Part shown: piece after piece, positions 1 through 6,613 of the stretch
Layout: every line of letters begins with the position of its first letter
Position numbering within the stretch: position 1 is the first letter of the stretch
NCBI GenBank assembly: GCA_020852155.1
Contig: JADZBJ010000176.1
Location: 1-8,392, forward strand
From: Saprospiraceae bacterium
Lineage (GTDB): Bacteria; Bacteroidota; Bacteroidia; Chitinophagales; Saprospiraceae
Length of the DNA: 8,392 nucleotides
Direction of reading: 5' to 3'
Position numbers and translations under genes: made by a program
The notes under the pieces: generated by a model
Seen by the model: the letters and a program-made list of their open reading frames with translations, nothing else
Databases searched by the model: none
Told to the model about the DNA's origin: nothing

Positions 1-1
1 A

Positions 2-523
2 GGTACATTGTCATTGATCAGTTATGCGTTCGTTTACACGCCGATGAAACGATTCACGCCTTTAGCGGTTGTGGTCGGCGCTGTTCCGGGTGCTTTGCCA
101 CTGATTATTGGTTGTGTTGCTTGGGAGGGTTATATTTCACAAACCGCTATCATGCTTTTTTCGCTTCAGTTTTTGTGGCAATTTCCACACTTCTGGGCAG
201 TAGCATGGTTGGCTGATGAGGATTATAAAAAGGCCGGTTTTGCACTGTTGCCTTCAAAGAATGGTGAGAAAGATCAAACAACTGGCTTGTACTCTTTCTT
301 CTTCTGCCTTTTGATGGTTGGTAATATAACCCTGGCATTTTCATTAGGACTGATTGGACTTACAGCCATGATTGTTCTAAATTTGTTGAATATATACTGG
401 GCCTGGAAGTGCTGGGCGTTGTTTCGTACATGTTCCAGAGAAGCGGCCCGCGCTCAAATGTTTGTTTCATTTGTGCATTTGCCACTGTCGCTCATTATTA
501 TTTTGATGGACAGGATGTTCTGA
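2..523 (+). CDS. ctaB: Heme O synthase (protoheme IX farnesyltransferase), 3' part only
   Basis: This is the C-terminal 173 residues of a UbiA-family prenyltransferase; the frame is open to the left edge, so the start lies outside the window. The enzyme transfers a farnesyl group from farnesyl diphosphate to the vinyl group of protoheme IX in the inner membrane, making heme O, the precursor of heme A for aa3-type oxidases. What can be seen is the YTPMKR...TPLAVVVGAVPGALP stretch typical of CtaB/CyoE/COX10, and FPHFWAVAWLADEDY, which carries the second acidic motif (D72 and D74 of the fragment) before KKAGFALLP. Four or so hydrophobic helices follow, ending at the stop at 521-523. The full family length is about 290-310 residues, so roughly 40% is missing only because of the window edge. 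The next gene starts 24 bp downstream, in the same direction, and encodes an oxidase subunit, which supports the assignment. Confidence 0.95.
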   Translation, partial: GTLSLISYAFVYTPMKRFTPLAVVVGAVPGALPLIIGCVAWEGYISQTAIMLFSLQFLWQFPHFWAVAWLADEDYKKAGFALLPSKNGEKDQTTGLYSFFFCLLMVGNITLAFSLGLIGLTAMIVLNLLNIYWAWKCWALFRTCSREAARAQMFVSFVHLPLSLIIILMDRMF

Positions 524-536
524 TCACTTGAAAAAC

Positions 537-545
537 GAGGAGAGG
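537..545 (+). promoter_or_regulatory. Purine-rich Shine-Dalgarno-like site before first subunit III gene
   Basis: The string GAGGAGAGG lies just before the ATG at 548, with the GAGG core about 5-7 bases from it. Most starts in this window (for example 1175, 2697 and 3363) have no such sequence, as is usual in Bacteroidota, so this site stands out and supports the chosen start. Whether it matters for translation in this host is not shown by sequence alone. Confidence 0.4.
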
Positions 546-547
546 TT

Positions 548-1123
548 ATGGCTACAAATACGCCAATTTACACGCAAAGCAAAATTCACCAATACAAACT
601 GGCATTATGGGTAGGTATTGGTAGTATCATTATGATGTTCGGCGCTTTCACCAGCGCATATATTGTGAGAAGGGCTGCAGGTAACTGGTTTGAATTCAAG
701 TTGCCGGATATTTTCTTCTTCAATACCATTGTGATTTTGCTGAGCAGTGTAACATTGCACTTGTCTTATCAAGGCTTCAAAAAAGGAAATGAAAAACAAT
801 ATAAGGGCTTACTCATTGCTACATTTTTACTGGGTATTCTCTTTATAGTTTTGCAATATCAGGGTTGGAAAGCGATGGATGCCATGGGCGCAACTTTCAC
901 GATCAACCCGTCGAGTTCGTTCATTTATGTCATTTCAGGATTGCACGCAGCACATATTTTGGGCGGTTTAGGCGCTTTATCTATGGCTATGTTGCATGCT
1001 TTTATCCTGCCTTACAAACCAACACCCAGGCGAAAACTCAGGTTTGAACTGGTGGTTCAATACTGGCATTTTGTGGACCTGTTGTGGATTTACCTGATTG
1101 TGTTTTTTACACTGCAATCTTAA
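548..1123 (+). CDS. Heme-copper oxidase subunit III family protein, short form
   Basis: This 191-residue integral membrane protein has five predicted helices (about 18-40, 53-74, 86-104, 122-150 and 169-189). It belongs to the cytochrome c oxidase subunit III family: the last helix carries YWHFVDLLW (Y172 to D177), the signature of the family's C-terminal end, and the preceding helix carries GLHAAHILGG in place of the usual GFHGxHV. Subunit III stabilises the catalytic core of the oxidase and does not bind the redox metals. The length fits the five-helix bacterial form (about 185-210 residues). The start is the ATG at 548, preceded by a purine-rich site. It follows ctaB by 24 bp and precedes a second, longer subunit III gene by about 50 bp, so all are probably in one transcript. 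Bacteroidota commonly carry two adjacent divergent subunit III genes; how the two proteins share the complex is not known to me. Confidence 0.93.
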   Translation: MATNTPIYTQSKIHQYKLALWVGIGSIIMMFGAFTSAYIVRRAAGNWFEFKLPDIFFFNTIVILLSSVTLHLSYQGFKKGNEKQYKGLLIATFLLGILFIVLQYQGWKAMDAMGATFTINPSSSFIYVISGLHAAHILGGLGALSMAMLHAFILPYKPTPRRKLRFELVVQYWHFVDLLWIYLIVFFTLQS

Positions 1124-1174
1124 CATAAAACATCGCGACGAAAATCGCACCTATTACATAACTGATTGATTATC

Positions 1175-2074
1175 ATGGCAGAATCTTCTGTTTCACATTC
1201 GCACGACGCGCACGGACACACGGACGATACCAAACTTTGGGACGGCGGCGCAGAGCCAATGAAGGCCAGTTACGGCAAACTGATGATGTGGTATTTCCTG
1301 TTGTCGGATGCTTTCACCTTCGCAGGTTTTTTGATTGCGTACGGCGCGCTCCGTTTCAGTATGCCAACCTGGCCGGAGCCTGACTTCGTATTCGCTTCTT
1401 TCCCGTTTGTTCATGCACATTGGCCGCTGATTTTTGTAACGTTCATGACCTTCGTCCTGATCTTCTCGTCCGTTACGATGGTACGTGCCGTGCAGGAGGG
1501 ACATCGTGAAAATCAACGTGGCGTAGTTTTCTGGATGCTGCTCACTGTTATTGGTGGCGCCACGTTCCTGGGTTGCCAGGCCTACGAATGGACAACGTTG
1601 ATCGTAAAAGAGAATATGAGCGTCAGTCGAAATCCTTTCGGCCGCCATATTGCCGACGGTGTTTATTTGAATGCCGATGGCTCTGAGTCTGCTACATTCA
1701 AAAAGAACGACAGCTATCTGTTGCACATTCATGACGGCAAGGTTGAAGGGCTGGCATATAACAATGCCGACGGTCATTCTGTTAATCATGAAGGTACTGC
1801 CCTCCGATACACATCCGGCCCTAACGCAGGTCGTACAGCCGAAGCAGAATTTGGCCCTAAAGCATTTGGCGCTTTGTTCTTCTTTATCACGGGCTTTCAC
1901 GGTTTTCACGTATTCTCAGGTGTATTGTTTTTGACCATTATCATGTTGAATGCTGCGGGTGGTCTGTATGCAGCGCGCAGAAATGGATATGAAATGGTTG
2001 AAAAAATCGGCCTCTACTGGCACTTCGTTGACCTGGTTTGGGTATTCGTATTCCTGGTGTTCTACCTGTTGTAA
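1175..2074 (+). CDS. ctaE: Cytochrome c oxidase subunit III, long form with periplasmic insertion
   Basis: This 299-residue subunit III of the heme-copper oxidase has five predicted helices (about 36-60, 80-104, 117-138, 228-262 and 278-299). Family motifs are GCQAYEW (134-139, with the conserved Glu138), FFFITGFHGFHVFSG (235-249) and YWHFVDLVWVFVF at the C-terminus. The N-terminus is rich in His, Asp and Ser (H8, H10, H13, H15). Between helices III and IV lies a hydrophilic segment of about 80 residues (145-227), much longer than the short loop of the standard subunit. By the N-in, C-out topology known for five-helix subunit III proteins, it should face the periplasm. The ATG at 1175 is chosen over an in-frame TTG at 1166 because it gives a normal start (MAESS); no clear ribosome binding site precedes either. 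The gene sits in the oxidase operon between the short subunit III and subunit IV genes. Confidence 0.94.
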   Translation: MAESSVSHSHDAHGHTDDTKLWDGGAEPMKASYGKLMMWYFLLSDAFTFAGFLIAYGALRFSMPTWPEPDFVFASFPFVHAHWPLIFVTFMTFVLIFSSVTMVRAVQEGHRENQRGVVFWMLLTVIGGATFLGCQAYEWTTLIVKENMSVSRNPFGRHIADGVYLNADGSESATFKKNDSYLLHIHDGKVEGLAYNNADGHSVNHEGTALRYTSGPNAGRTAEAEFGPKAFGALFFFITGFHGFHVFSGVLFLTIIMLNAAGGLYAARRNGYEMVEKIGLYWHFVDLVWVFVFLVFYLL

Positions 2075-2134
2075 TACGGTCACTTTTTGAATGCAGTAAC
2101 CTAAAATTTTAACCACTACACATCCGCTGGAAAA

Positions 2135-2572
2135 ATGGCTGGACATTTATCATACGACGATCAAAAAAAGTTGGTGTTTAAGGGCTTGATGCTGCTTGGC
2201 GCCATCACCATAGTAGAGGTGATTATTGCACTGTTGGCAAAGGGTCACCTGATTCATGGCGTAGATTTCAAACATGGCTTTGGCCACTACTTATACATGG
2301 CTTTGATGATCGGCTTTTCGCTGTACAAAGCCTACTTCATTATCTTTTACTTCATGCACATGGCATACGAAGTGAGAGGATTGATGTTGAGCGTTTTGCT
2401 GCCTACTTCATTGCTGGTTTGGGCTATTATAGCCTTCTTCCAGGAAGGTGGCGCATGGGGCGCGCGCAGGGAGCAAATCAAGGAAATGAACGAAGCGCCT
2501 GCCAGTAATCAGTCATCAGGCAAACCAACGGGTTATGTTGTGCCTGCTGGCGGCTGGATCAGCCGAAGCTGA
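2135..2572 (+). CDS. ctaF: Cytochrome c oxidase subunit IV family protein
   Basis: This is a small membrane protein of 145 residues with three predicted helices (about 16-36, 50-75 and 82-103), the layout of the bacterial subunit IV family (COX4_pro/CtaF/CyoD-like). The second helix contains KAYFIIFYFMHM (65-76), matching the family pattern of a Lys-Ala pair followed by FFMHL-type residues, and the third ends in FFQEGGAWG. A polar tail of about 35 residues rich in Ser, Asn, Gly and Pro follows the last helix and is probably disordered. The protein likely stabilises the oxidase complex. The gene lies 60 bp after the long subunit III gene. It is the last gene before the intrinsic terminator at about 2594, so it probably closes the first transcription unit. 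The start is the ATG at 2135, with only a weak upstream GGA. Confidence 0.9.
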   Translation: MAGHLSYDDQKKLVFKGLMLLGAITIVEVIIALLAKGHLIHGVDFKHGFGHYLYMALMIGFSLYKAYFIIFYFMHMAYEVRGLMLSVLLPTSLLVWAIIAFFQEGGAWGARREQIKEMNEAPASNQSSGKPTGYVVPAGGWISRS

Positions 2573-2593
2573 TCATTCGTTTGTAAAAAATAT

Positions 2594-2634
2594 AAAACGG
2601 GTAAGGCATATCGAATGTCTTGCCCGTTTTTTTT
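2594..2634 (+). terminator. Intrinsic terminator after subunit IV gene
   Basis: The arms 2594-2608 and 2616-2630 can pair over 15 positions with two G-T wobbles. The core is CGGG/CCCG and AAGGCA/TGTCTT, around a 7-base loop (2609-2615). The 3' arm runs into eight T residues (2627-2634). It lies 22 bases after the stop of the subunit IV gene and 62 bases before the next start, so it should end or strongly reduce transcription of the structural-subunit group before the assembly-factor group. Confidence 0.88.
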
Positions 2635-2696
2635 GAAAATCATGTTCAGTTACCTCAACCCTTTGACGGCCTGAATGTTTCAACAAAAAAACAGCA

Positions 2697-3332
2697 ATGA
2701 GTGATAATTTGATTGAACAACCCTTAACTCCAAAACGCAAAATAATCCGGCTTGCGGGCTTCCTTTTATTGCTGGTCGTACTGCCGGCTGTATCATGGTA
2801 TTACCTTCAAAGCGGCCTGGAATGGCGTAAAACAGCCAAGAAGGAATTGGCCGATTATGGTAAAATTCGTCAGGCTTACATCATCTACAACGACGGCGAA
2901 CGCCGCGATCAACTGGATAGCAAAATTTCGGTTGTACATATTTTCGGTGAAAATCCGGACCTGACGCCCGAAAACAAACAGATCCTTGATGTAGGCGAAA
3001 AACTGTTTACGCAGTTCGGTAAAAATACCAACTTCAAACTTGGCATGATCGCACAGGGTGGCAATGCTGAATTCAAGTCTTACGCCCAAACCTTGCCTTC
3101 GGCAGATTATGCAACCTGGGTATGGACTGGCGGATTAGGCTCCTGGCGTACCATCATAGAAAATGGCTATGAAAAATATTGCCTGGATCAAAATGTAAAA
3201 CCAGTATCCCACTACTTTGCCCTGACGGATACTGCGGGTACTATCCTTCGTTTTTACAATGCCATAGATGAAAAGGAAGTTGGCCGTATGGTCGAACATA
3301 TCGCTATGATACTTCCACCCGATGTTCAATAA
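2697..3332 (+). CDS. SCO-like thioredoxin-fold protein lacking the copper cysteines
   Basis: This is a 211-residue membrane-anchored protein with one N-terminal helix (about 17-37) and a periplasmic domain. I place it in the SCO1/SenC family, which delivers copper to the CuA site of oxidase subunit II. The support is its position between subunit IV and the DUF420 gene, and a pattern match: FGENPDLTP (83-91) occupies the place of the SCO F-x-x-C-P-x-x-C-P motif. The two cysteines are Asn86 and Thr90 here. The C-terminal part, SHYFALTDTAGTILRFY, matches the SCO segment carrying the third copper ligand, and His172 is kept. The only cysteine is Cys162, which is not part of a CxxxC pair. So the fold and His are probably kept, but normal copper binding or thiol chemistry is not expected. 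The start is the ATG at 2697, after the terminator at 2594-2634; no promoter is recognisable in the short gap. Alternative reading: a distant thioredoxin-like protein outside SCO proper. Confidence 0.72.
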   Translation: MSDNLIEQPLTPKRKIIRLAGFLLLLVVLPAVSWYYLQSGLEWRKTAKKELADYGKIRQAYIIYNDGERRDQLDSKISVVHIFGENPDLTPENKQILDVGEKLFTQFGKNTNFKLGMIAQGGNAEFKSYAQTLPSADYATWVWTGGLGSWRTIIENGYEKYCLDQNVKPVSHYFALTDTAGTILRFYNAIDEKEVGRMVEHIAMILPPDVQ

Positions 3333-3362
3333 CGAAACACCTTTTTTTATTAAAGCAATAAC

Positions 3363-3902
3363 ATGTCTCAAGCACCTGATATCGCACTTGAAAAACGCCT
3401 GAACCGCCTGGCGTATATCATATCTTTTGTTGTCTTGCTGCTCGTTGGCTTGATGCGCCGTGTGAAAATTGACCTGGGCGTTGATTTCAGTTTTTTACCG
3501 CCGATTCATGCGTCGCTGAATGCTATCAGCGCTGTTATTCTGGTGGTGGCACTTTACTACATCAAAAACGGACAAGTTGAAAACCATCGGAAAGCAATTT
3601 ATGCAGCGATGGTTTGTTCTGGCCTGTTTTTGCTCTCGTATGTATTGTACCATTTTACAACACCAGAAACCCGCTACGGCGGCGAAGGCATCATGCGTAC
3701 GTTGTACTTCATCCTGCTGATTACGCATGTCGTTCTGGCGGCTGTTGTATTGCCATTTATTCTTTTTACCTTTAACCGTGCTTTTACAGGTCAATACGAA
3801 CGGCACAAGAAAATGGCGCGCTGGGTTTATCCATTGTGGTTATATGTGGCCATTACAGGCCCGATTTGTTACCTCATGCTGCGGCCCTATTATCCGAATT
3901 GA
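3363..3902 (+). CDS. ctaM: DUF420 membrane protein (CtaM/YozB-type oxidase maturation factor)
   Basis: This 179-residue protein has about five predicted helices (16-34, 50-68, 78-99, 112-138 and 152-174). It matches the DUF420 family by FLPPIHASLNAIS (44-56), ENHRKA (73-78), SYVLYHF (92-98), LLITHVVLAAVVLPF (118-132) and ERHKKMARWVYPLWLYVAITG (146-166). Conserved histidines suitable for heme or metal binding are His49, His75, His97, His122 and His148. In Staphylococcus aureus the family member CtaM is needed for function of the aa3-type oxidase; the biochemical step is not settled. Location in this oxidase cluster, 30 bp after the SCO-like gene, fits a role in assembling or loading the enzyme. 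The start is the ATG at 3363; no clear ribosome binding site is seen. The symbol is by family and may not be used in this organism. Confidence 0.9.
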   Translation: MSQAPDIALEKRLNRLAYIISFVVLLLVGLMRRVKIDLGVDFSFLPPIHASLNAISAVILVVALYYIKNGQVENHRKAIYAAMVCSGLFLLSYVLYHFTTPETRYGGEGIMRTLYFILLITHVVLAAVVLPFILFTFNRAFTGQYERHKKMARWVYPLWLYVAITGPICYLMLRPYYPN

Positions 3903-3977
3903 TTCGATTAAATCCGATTAAAAAATTTCGGTTCTGAGGAATCAAAAGAATCTGAACGATCACTAAATCTGGATATA

Positions 3978-4256
3978 ATGATGAATATCAAGGCTTTTAC
4001 CTCGTTTCTTCTGGTGTTGATGATTTTGACACTGGTCGGTGTTGTTGATGCCGATGCTCAATGCGCTATGTGTAAAGGCGCTGCTGAAGCCAACCTGAAA
4101 CAGGGTGGGGGAGACCCTCGCGGACTGAACAACGGCATTCTGTACATGCTTGCTATGCCTTACCTGCTGGTTGGCAGTATCGGTATATGGTGGTGGCGTA
4201 ATCGTCGCCTCGACCGACAGGCACATGAACTGGAAGAGGCCGATTTTCAGGCATAA
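3978..4256 (+). CDS. Small exported/membrane CxxC protein of the oxidase cluster, function unknown
   Basis: This is a 92-residue protein. Residues 1-27 look like a signal peptide or first membrane helix (Lys5, a long Leu/Val/Ile/Met run, then VDADAQ). Right after comes Cys29-Ala-Met-Cys32, then KGAAEANLKQ, GLNNGILYMLAMPYLL and a second membrane helix (about 52-73) ending in WWWRNRR. The pattern CxMC...AxExN...GxNNGIxYxxxxPY is familiar to me from small, unnamed proteins near oxidase genes in other Bacteroidota, but I know of no assigned function. The CxxC would lie on the periplasmic side of the membrane just outside the first helix, a position suited to metal, heme or thiol handling (inference). 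Start: ATG at 3978 or the adjacent ATG at 3981. It is the last gene before the hairpin at 4282. No lipobox is present, since Gln precedes Cys29. Confidence 0.82.
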   Translation: MMNIKAFTSFLLVLMILTLVGVVDADAQCAMCKGAAEANLKQGGGDPRGLNNGILYMLAMPYLLVGSIGIWWWRNRRLDRQAHELEEADFQA

Positions 4257-4279
4257 GCTTTTCCAGCGTTTAAATAAGC

Positions 4280-4319
4280 GTATCGCCCCACTGTGTTTGC
4301 AGTGGGGCGATGCTGTTTT
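4280..4319 (+). terminator. Hairpin between convergent gene ends, likely terminator
   Basis: The 12-base arms ATCGCCCCACTG (4282-4293) and CAGTGGGGCGAT (4300-4311) pair perfectly around a 6-base loop, and two more pairs extend the stem outwards (4281-4312 wobble, 4280-4313). On the + strand the stem is followed by GCTGTTTTA, a weak T tract. On the - strand it is followed by a mixed AT stretch. It sits 24 bases after the small CxxC gene and about 40 bases beyond the end of the convergent protease gene, so it may serve both, though mainly the + strand. Confidence 0.75.
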
Positions 4320-4355
4320 AGGTGCTTTTATAAGTCTGTTGCTGCGTTTCCCACT

Positions 4356-6545
4356 TTACCACAAATCAAAATAAAACGGCTTCCCTTGCGCTACCCCGTA
4401 GTTGTCAATGTACAATACCGGAATGCCGTACATTTTATTCGTACCAGCGTATTTTTTGGTAAATGCTGCATACGGAATGTACAGGTTCCAGCTTTGGTTG
4501 TACATGCCGGTGAACGGCACGCTAAACTGAGTTGTGGCTACGGCTACTTGTCCGGTGTAGGCTTTGAAATACGGGTTTATACCCTGGGCAGGTGCGCCAT
4601 CGCCGTAGTAGAAATAGATGACCACCTGACCGGTATAGCCTGCGTATTGGGCTATATTTAAACTTCCGAACATCGTCATGCTGTTGGCGCCCTGAACATA
4701 CTGGTTGTGGTTGACGCCCGTCATTCCCACGTACGAGTTTTGTGAGTAATAATCGTTACATTCGGAGCAACCTGTTTCCTCGCCAGTGAGACCCTCCACA
4801 AAGCCTTCCCAAAAGGCGTCCCAGAACTCCTTGTTTCGGCGTTTGCGTTCGCTCTCTTTGTCCTCAACGACGACAACATCGTTGTTGGGGTTTTCATCTT
4901 CTTCTATTTCCACATTAGGCGCGTCTTTTACGTCGTAGAGGTTGATGGCGTTGCCGCCGTTGGCATTGATGGCCAGCATACGCTCAATGTAATCATACGC
5001 GATCCAGCCGTAACCCTGTTCTGACCATTCGCGGCCCCAGGAGTTAATGACCTTGATGGCTTGTCGGGCATCGTCGTAGCCTACCACGAGCATAGCGTGT
5101 CCGCCGGCAGCGCGAAGTCCTGGTCCGGGCCACACGTTGCCGTTTTTTAATTCAAGAAATTTTTCATCAATCATAAACCCGCCCACTATCGGATTTTTGG
5201 CGGCGAGGGTAGATTTCAGGTCGGTCATGTCATAGATCGCTCTGAAACTATTGATATGGTATTTCCGTGCGCGGTTTTTGATCTGCGGCGACGGCTTTCG
5301 CAGGGAGTCCAGGTGATTGTAAGGGAAGTCTTTTTCTAAACAAACGCCATTGGTTTTTATAAAATCAAGGGCTTTATCAATCAACATACCGCCTGAACCG
5401 CGCATAAAGCCTTGATTATAGATGAATGCCGGACTGAACACTTCGCGTTTTCCTGTTTCGCGTTTTTCGGCGTAGGCCGCCCAATAACTCAGCGTAAAAG
5501 CCACGCATGAACCCTGTTGCCCCTGATTGCGGATGTCAGGCATGTCGGGACTTAAATCAACAGATGTCGGCAAGGAAGCGCCGGCAAACCTGAAGCCGAG
5601 CAGCTGTTTGGTCTTGTCGGGCGCTGGTACAGAGGCCAGAATGGCGCCTGTGCGTTTGGGGCCATTGTTGGCGACGACGACATTTGGCTTATCCTCCTTG
5701 CCCCCGTCGAGCAGGCGTCCGGCTTCTGATTTTCGGCGTTGAGCGTCGGCGAAATCAGGGCGGATGCGCAGCGCATTCTGGTAGGCATCTTTGGCTTTTC
5801 GGTAATCTTTTTGTGCAAAGCGGATTTCGCCGATGGCGTACTGTGCATCAGCGTGGGCTGGTAGTTGTTGCAGGTCGGCCAGCGCCAGTTCGTATTGTCC
5901 TTGCTGGCGGTAGGCTTCACCACGCACGTAGCGCGCTTCATTTTTATAGACGCCATTGATATCTATAGCCTGTGCTGCATAGGTGATGGCTTGTGCGGCG
6001 TCTTTTTTGCCCAAATGGCATTTGGCGATCAGCACCAGCGCCTGATCTGATTTTGGGTTGATTTTCAGGGCTTTATTGGCGGCGTTCAGGCTGCTGTCGT
6101 AAAGTACTTTGGATAAATAAGCATCTGAAAGCAATACAAAAGCATTGGCATAATCGGGGCAATCGTTGACACATTTTGTCCAGTCGCGGATGGCCCGATC
6201 GGTCTGGCCCAGGCGCTGGTAGCATCGTCCGCGCAGGTCGAGCAGTTTGGAGTCGTCGCAGCGGCGTGGTTTATTGACGAGTGACGAGTCGAGGTTGGTA
6301 ATGGCTTCGGTGTAGCGGCCCAGTGAATATTTGATTTCCGCCAGCGCGAAGAGGTACTTTGTGTTGCGCCGATCCTGATACCATGCCTGAGTATAATATT
6401 GTAGTTTGATATGCGGTTGTTTGGCCTGGGCGGCTTGCTCGGCCCATTGTTCTGCGGTGTAGTTGAGTTTGTTTTTTTGGGCAAACAAATCAATCGTTAG
6501 CAGGCTGAACAGACTGAATAACAGATAAAGGTGTATTTTTCGCAT
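4356..6545 (-). CDS. Secreted TPR-repeat papain-like (C1) cysteine peptidase with C-terminal beta domain
   Basis: This is a 729-residue protein in several parts. Residues 1-22 are a signal peptide (MRKIHLYLLF, then Leu/Ile-rich, FAQ). Residues about 30-278 form some six TPR-like helix pairs, for example DLRGRCYQRLGQTDRAIRDW and DAYQNALRIRPDFADA. A linker leads to a C1 papain-like domain at about 325-540. Its catalytic set is complete: oxyanion Gln341 and nucleophile Cys347 in NQGQQGSCVAF, His483 in GGHAMLVVGYDD, and Asn501 in INSWG. An acidic then basic linker (545-572) and a WDAFWEGF segment follow, then a CxxC (593/596) and a beta-rich domain (about 612-729) with YFYYGDGAP and LYIPYAAF. The ATG at 6545 is preferred over an upstream GTG at 6575 because it gives a clean signal peptide at the N-terminus. 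No usual inhibitory propeptide is seen; the TPR region takes its place. No type IX sorting domain is evident, so it may stay in the periplasm or at a membrane. Substrate unknown. It lies 68 bp downstream of the metallopeptidase gene. Confidence 0.9.
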   Translation of the reverse strand: MRKIHLYLLFSLFSLLTIDLFAQKNKLNYTAEQWAEQAAQAKQPHIKLQYYTQAWYQDRRNTKYLFALAEIKYSLGRYTEAITNLDSSLVNKPRRCDDSKLLDLRGRCYQRLGQTDRAIRDWTKCVNDCPDYANAFVLLSDAYLSKVLYDSSLNAANKALKINPKSDQALVLIAKCHLGKKDAAQAITYAAQAIDINGVYKNEARYVRGEAYRQQGQYELALADLQQLPAHADAQYAIGEIRFAQKDYRKAKDAYQNALRIRPDFADAQRRKSEAGRLLDGGKEDKPNVVVANNGPKRTGAILASVPAPDKTKQLLGFRFAGASLPTSVDLSPDMPDIRNQGQQGSCVAFTLSYWAAYAEKRETGKREVFSPAFIYNQGFMRGSGGMLIDKALDFIKTNGVCLEKDFPYNHLDSLRKPSPQIKNRARKYHINSFRAIYDMTDLKSTLAAKNPIVGGFMIDEKFLELKNGNVWPGPGLRAAGGHAMLVVGYDDARQAIKVINSWGREWSEQGYGWIAYDYIERMLAINANGGNAINLYDVKDAPNVEIEEDENPNNDVVVVEDKESERKRRNKEFWDAFWEGFVEGLTGEETGCSECNDYYSQNSYVGMTGVNHNQYVQGANSMTMFGSLNIAQYAGYTGQVVIYFYYGDGAPAQGINPYFKAYTGQVAVATTQFSVPFTGMYNQSWNLYIPYAAFTKKYAGTNKMYGIPVLYIDNYGVAQGKPFYFDLW

Positions 6546-6613
6546 GATTGAAGAAAGTTGATCCGGTTGATACACTCAAGATCTTTGGGTATTGATTTTT
6601 TAGCAAGCGTCGC

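Noticed and set aside
1166..1174. TTG start giving three extra residues on the long subunit III
   Set aside because: An ATG three codons later gives a normal N-terminus, and no ribosome binding site favours the TTG.
1193..1909. Open frame of 238 codons on the - strand across the long subunit III gene
   Set aside because: It is antisense to a clearly conserved oxidase subunit. Its translation is rich in Cys, Arg and His with no domain pattern, and it has no promoter or start signal.
3903..3977. Short repeats of CGATTAAA and a possible hairpin CCGA/TCGG between the DUF420 gene and the CxxC gene
   Set aside because: The pairing is only about four bases with an AT loop, and no T tract follows; too weak for a terminator or regulatory RNA.
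4053..4065. Lipobox for a lipoprotein at Cys29 of the small CxxC protein
   Set aside because: The residue before the cysteine is Gln, whereas a lipobox needs Gly, Ala or Ser; ordinary signal cleavage or a membrane anchor is more likely.
4293..4661. Open frame of 122 codons on the + strand over the end of the C1 peptidase gene
   Set aside because: It begins inside the terminator hairpin and overlaps the conserved beta domain on the other strand; there are no family features.
5552..5956. Frames on both strands within the TPR region of the C1 peptidase (also 5684-5959 + and 6086-6493 -)
   Set aside because: The TPR pattern is continuous in the long - strand frame; these frames give low-complexity translations with no motif.
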